Assembly (NCBI GenBank): GCA_943324415.2
Contig: CALPLN020000081.1
Coordinates: 1-8,491 of the forward strand
Direction of reading: 5' to 3'
Length of the DNA stretch: 8,491 bases
DNA from: Sediminibacterium ginsengisoli
Lineage (GTDB): Bacteria > Bacteroidota > Bacteroidia > Chitinophagales > Chitinophagaceae
Shown here: positions 6,073-8,491 of the stretch, in pieces
Position numbering within the stretch: the first letter of the stretch is position 1
Layout: every line of letters begins with the position of its first letter
Program-made: the position numbers and the translations under genes
Notes under the pieces: model-generated
Told to the model about the DNA's origin: nothing
The model's database searches: none
Seen by the model: only the letters and a program-made list of their open reading frames with translations

Positions 6073-7761
6073 TTATTTTAGTTGGCTTGGATTGACCACA
6101 GATTTAATTCTACCTTTTTCTAATACAATGACCATGTCGCACTTACTTGCAATTTCAGCATCTTTTGTAGTAAACAAAATTGTTACATCGGTTAAACCAA
6201 ACAAATAATTTTGCAAAGTTTGTTTTTGATCTTCTGCAATTAACTTCAAAGGCTCATCTAATAGCAATAGAGATGGGTTATTCAATAAAGCTCTTGTAAT
6301 CAATAATTTCTGAACAGTAGAGGAGCTTAATTTTTTTCCAGTAGGCGCTAATTCAGTATCAAATCCTTTCCTTTGACTGCTGAAAAACGACTCTAGTCCT
6401 ACAATGTTAAATAACTTGAGTACATCTGCCTCTTGAATAGCGGGATTCCCTAGTGTCAAGTTCTCCCATAATGTAGCTGAAAAGATATCTTGCTTTTGAA
6501 GATAGATGCCTATTTGACTTCTAAGACTATCAAGGTTGTAGTTATTGATAGGCACTTGATTGAAAGTTAAACTTCCATCGAATTCCTGAAAAGCACCAGT
6601 TAGCAACCTCAATAAAACTGTTTTGCCTGAATCGCCATCACCCATAATCGCAACTTTCTGACCTGATTGAATCTTAAAGCTAATTTGATCGAGTATGTTG
6701 ATTTCATCAAAACCAAAACTGAGTTCTTTTGCTTCTATTTCAATTCCTTTCTGTTTTACAAACTCATAACTACCATCAGTTTCTAATGGCTTTTCGGTTA
6801 TTTTATTTATTTTTTCTACACTTGTTAATACATCATACACTGTTTCTAAACTCACAATTAACTTCTCTACTGCATTTAAGATAGTCAAGATAATGATCTC
6901 AGCTGCGATGAACTGTCCTAAATTTATTTGCTGCTGTATTAAAAGAATACCGCCCACCACTAACATCGATGCGGTGATTAAAATTTTAAAAATAATCAAG
7001 GACCAATATTGGATTTTTAAAATTTCGAAATGTTTTGATCTTGATGATAGGTAACCCTCTAGAAGTTGATTCGTCTTGTCTAAATGTAAGTTGTGCTTAT
7101 TGGAGAATTTAAATGTTTTTAAACCTCTTGCAATTTCTTGAATCCAGCCAGCAATATTGTATTTATAATTACTTTCTGCTAGTGATGCTTCAAATCCTTT
7201 TGGCGATGAGATATACAAGATTAAATACAATATGGCAATTAGTATTAAACCAAAAACGATAAAGACCGAATTGTAAAATGCCAATAAAATTAATCCAAAA
7301 CACAATTGTATGATCGCAGTTGGGATGTCTAATAAAAGCTTAGCGATACTTTTTTGTAATGTTGGTAGATCAAAAAAACGGTTTACCAATTCTGGCAAAT
7401 GGTAGCTATCGATTGATTTAATGTTGAGTTTCGGAATCCGGTAAGAAAATTCGAAGGCGTACCTTGTAAATAATTTTTGCTGAATTTTTTCAACAATCTT
7501 CATCTGATTGATTTTCAGCATCCCTGTAAAAAGCACTCCAGCTACAACCAAAACAATCAGTACCCACATAGAGGCAGGCAATTGATTTTTACCAGTCGCT
7601 ACAATGGCAAAATTAATGATTGCTTGAATCCCTAGTGGAAGGGACAGTTGTATCAAACCCGATAGGATAGACAGCAAGTAGAGTGCGGTTATTTCCTTTT
7701 TCTCAAGTCTGATGAGACCGAATAACTTAATAAGTGACTTAGATATATTGATTTTTTCCAT
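6073..7761 (-). CDS. ABC half-transporter of type I secretion type (membrane domain plus degenerate ATPase domain)
   Basis: This is the first gene of the operon and the inner-membrane motor of the tripartite conduit. Residues 1-320 form an ABC-exporter membrane domain with about six helices (near 26-50, 64-84, 146-165, 166-185, 254-276 and 284-305). Residues 335-562 form the nucleotide-binding domain. Walker A is GDGDSGKT (374-381), the Q-loop glutamine is Gln422, and Walker B is LLLLDEP (498-504) with Asp502 and catalytic Glu503. The signature is LSSST (478-482) instead of LSGGQ. The D-loop position that is normally Asp is Ala509. The switch position that is normally His is Thr532, in 'ILFTTKD'. 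Only about 25 residues precede the first helix, so there is no C39 peptidase or CLD domain as in bacteriocin or RTX exporters. The substrate is unknown. Family assignment is firm; normal ATPase activity is doubtful. Confidence 0.92.
   Translation of the reverse strand: MEKINISKSLIKLFGLIRLEKKEITALYLLSILSGLIQLSLPLGIQAIINFAIVATGKNQLPASMWVLIVLVVAGVLFTGMLKINQMKIVEKIQQKLFTRYAFEFSYRIPKLNIKSIDSYHLPELVNRFFDLPTLQKSIAKLLLDIPTAIIQLCFGLILLAFYNSVFIVFGLILIAILYLILYISSPKGFEASLAESNYKYNIAGWIQEIARGLKTFKFSNKHNLHLDKTNQLLEGYLSSRSKHFEILKIQYWSLIIFKILITASMLVVGGILLIQQQINLGQFIAAEIIILTILNAVEKLIVSLETVYDVLTSVEKINKITEKPLETDGSYEFVKQKGIEIEAKELSFGFDEINILDQISFKIQSGQKVAIMGDGDSGKTVLLRLLTGAFQEFDGSLTFNQVPINNYNLDSLRSQIGIYLQKQDIFSATLWENLTLGNPAIQEADVLKLFNIVGLESFFSSQRKGFDTELAPTGKKLSSSTVQKLLITRALLNNPSLLLLDEPLKLIAEDQKQTLQNYLFGLTDVTILFTTKDAEIASKCDMVIVLEKGRIKSVVNPSQLK
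6316..6330 (-). other. Degenerate ABC signature motif (LSSST)
   Basis: This segment encodes LSSST at residues 478-482, in the position of the LSGGQ signature: it follows 'GFDTELAPTGKK' and precedes 'VQKLLITRALLNNP' and Walker B. Both glycines and the glutamine are replaced. In canonical ABC dimers this motif contacts the gamma-phosphate of ATP bound by the opposite subunit. Confidence 0.88.
6619..6642 (-). other. Walker A (P-loop) codons of the ABC protein, intact
   Basis: This segment encodes GDGDSGKT (residues 374-381), which fits GxxxxGK[ST]. ATP binding should therefore be retained even though other catalytic motifs of this domain have diverged. Confidence 0.9.
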
Positions 7762-7886
7762 TTGCTTCGATTAAACCCTCAAATCAATACCTTTTTTTGT
7801 TATTCTATTTACGATTCATGAAAATTTCGAATTTAATCCCTTAATTGGGCTATTTTTAAGCTCATTTTAATGCTAATTACTTGATT
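7762..7886. promoter_or_regulatory. Divergent intergenic region between the transporter operon and the nhaD-like gene
   Basis: These 125 AT-rich bases must hold the start signals of two diverging transcripts. For the rightward gene, TATTTTTA (7851-7858) matches 7 of 8 positions of the Bacteroidota -7 box TAnnTTTG, 28 bases before the ATG at 7887, but no clear TTG -33 element is properly spaced. For the leftward operon, TTGATTTG (7787 down to 7780) is a weak -7 match, again without a convincing partner. I see no operator-like palindrome, riboswitch or small ORF. Neither start has a clear Shine-Dalgarno sequence. Confidence 0.4.
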
Positions 7887-8491
7887 ATGATATCAATATT
7901 GCTGATTATTTTCTTTTTCGGATATGCTATAATCACTTTAGAACATTCTATTAAAATCAATAAAGCCGCCACAGCTTTAATAACAGCAGTGATGTGTTGG
8001 ACTGTCTTAGTAATGAATTCCGAAACTAAGGAAGATACCCTCTTTCATTTAGGGACTCATTTATCCAGTATTGCCGAAATTGTGTTTTTCTTATTAGGTG
8101 CAATGACCATTGTTGAGCTAGTTGATGCGCATGACGGATTTCAAAACATCACAGAAAAAATAAAAACCACCAATAAGACAAAATTAGTTTGGACCATTTC
8201 TATTGTCACCTTTTTTTTGTCTGCAGTGCTTGATAATTTAACTAGTACAATTGTGATGGCGTCTATCATAAATAAACTAATACAAGAAAAGAAAGTCAAA
8301 TGGCAATTATTGGGATTGGTGATTATTGCTTCAAATGCAGGTGGAGCATGGAGTCCAATTGGAGATGTCACTACTACAATGTTATGGATAGGGCATCAGA
8401 TAACGCCATTAAACATTGTTAAGGAAACATTTTTGGAAAGTCTAGTTTGCATTGCTTTACCTACTTTTATGATCAATTTAAGAATTAAAGG
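7887..8491 (+). CDS. nhaD: NhaD-type Na+/H+ antiporter, N-terminal part (3' end outside window)
   Basis: NhaD exchanges Na+ (or Li+) for protons across the inner membrane, supporting sodium and pH homeostasis. From the ATG at 7887 the frame stays open to the right edge: 201 codons of a protein normally a little over 400 residues. The start 'MISILLIIFFFGYAIITLEH' followed by 'SIKINKAATAL' matches the usual NhaD N-terminus, which supports this start. Hydrophobic segments lie near 1-18, 27-43, 58-79, 100-115 and 138-150. Two family hallmarks are present: 'LDNLTSTIVMAS' (115-126), with Asp116 and Asn117, and 'NAGGAWSPIGDVTTTMLW' (150-167), with Asp160 and the Thr cluster. It diverges from the transporter operon, so co-transcription is excluded. 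No frameshift is seen in the visible part. Family assignment is strong. Confidence 0.9.
   Translation, partial: MISILLIIFFFGYAIITLEHSIKINKAATALITAVMCWTVLVMNSETKEDTLFHLGTHLSSIAEIVFFLLGAMTIVELVDAHDGFQNITEKIKTTNKTKLVWTISIVTFFLSAVLDNLTSTIVMASIINKLIQEKKVKWQLLGLVIIASNAGGAWSPIGDVTTTMLWIGHQITPLNIVKETFLESLVCIALPTFMINLRIK

Noticed and set aside
7838..7849. CCCTTAATTGGG in the divergent intergenic region, considered as an operator palindrome
   Set aside because: Only the outer three bases on each side pair; the TTAATT core is not self-complementary in register. Chance explains it.
8141..8371. Open minus-strand frame of 76 codons
   Set aside because: It lies opposite the NhaD hallmark motifs, which are clearly coded on the plus strand, so it is a shadow.
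1..8491. Search by eye for tRNA or rRNA genes, insertion sequence ends, CRISPR repeats, integrase sites and phage genes
   Set aside because: Nothing supportable was found. Coding density is high and the only gaps are 957-1047, 3320-3322 and 7762-7886, plus a few bases between the transporter and HlyD-type genes.

Overview
This window looks like chromosomal DNA of an AT-rich member of the Bacteroidota (Bacteroidetes). The main evidence is a SusD/RagB-family gene at the left edge. The absence of clear Shine-Dalgarno sequences before starts, with A/T-rich leaders instead, and the style of the envelope proteins also fit. A Chitinophagaceae-like relative is plausible, but that is inference and I cannot fix the genus.

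Layout, left to right. (1) Positions 1-956, + strand: the 3' part of a SusD-like outer-membrane nutrient-binding lipoprotein, closed by a strong intrinsic terminator at 981-1008. (2) Positions 1048-3319, + strand: a tightly packed three-gene unit. It holds a small secreted protein of unknown function, then pabB (aminodeoxychorismate synthase component I), then a short pabC-like class IV PLP enzyme (aminodeoxychorismate lyase). The first two genes abut with no spacing and the last two overlap by 17 bases. Together PabB and PabC would make p-aminobenzoate for folate; the glutaminase partner (PabA/TrpG) is not in the window. (3) Positions 3323-7761, - strand: a three-gene operon read right to left, encoding an ABC half-transporter, an HlyD-type membrane fusion protein and a TolC-type outer-membrane channel. 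This is a complete type I secretion or efflux conduit. It meets pabC tail to tail with only 3 bases between the stop codons. (4) Positions 7887-8491, + strand: the first 201 codons of an NhaD-type Na+/H+ antiporter, cut by the right edge and divergent from the transporter operon across a 125-base intergenic region.

The most interesting point is the nucleotide-binding domain of the ABC protein. Walker A, the Q-loop glutamine, the Walker B aspartate and the catalytic glutamate are intact. The LSGGQ signature (here LSSST), the D-loop aspartate (here Ala) and the switch histidine (here Thr) are all lost. As the only ABC half-transporter in the operon it would be expected to work as a homodimer, so both ATP sites would be degenerate. 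It also lacks a C39 peptidase domain, and no cargo gene is visible. The rest of the window is ordinary Bacteroidota chromosome. I found no RNA genes, insertion sequences, CRISPR arrays or large repeats.
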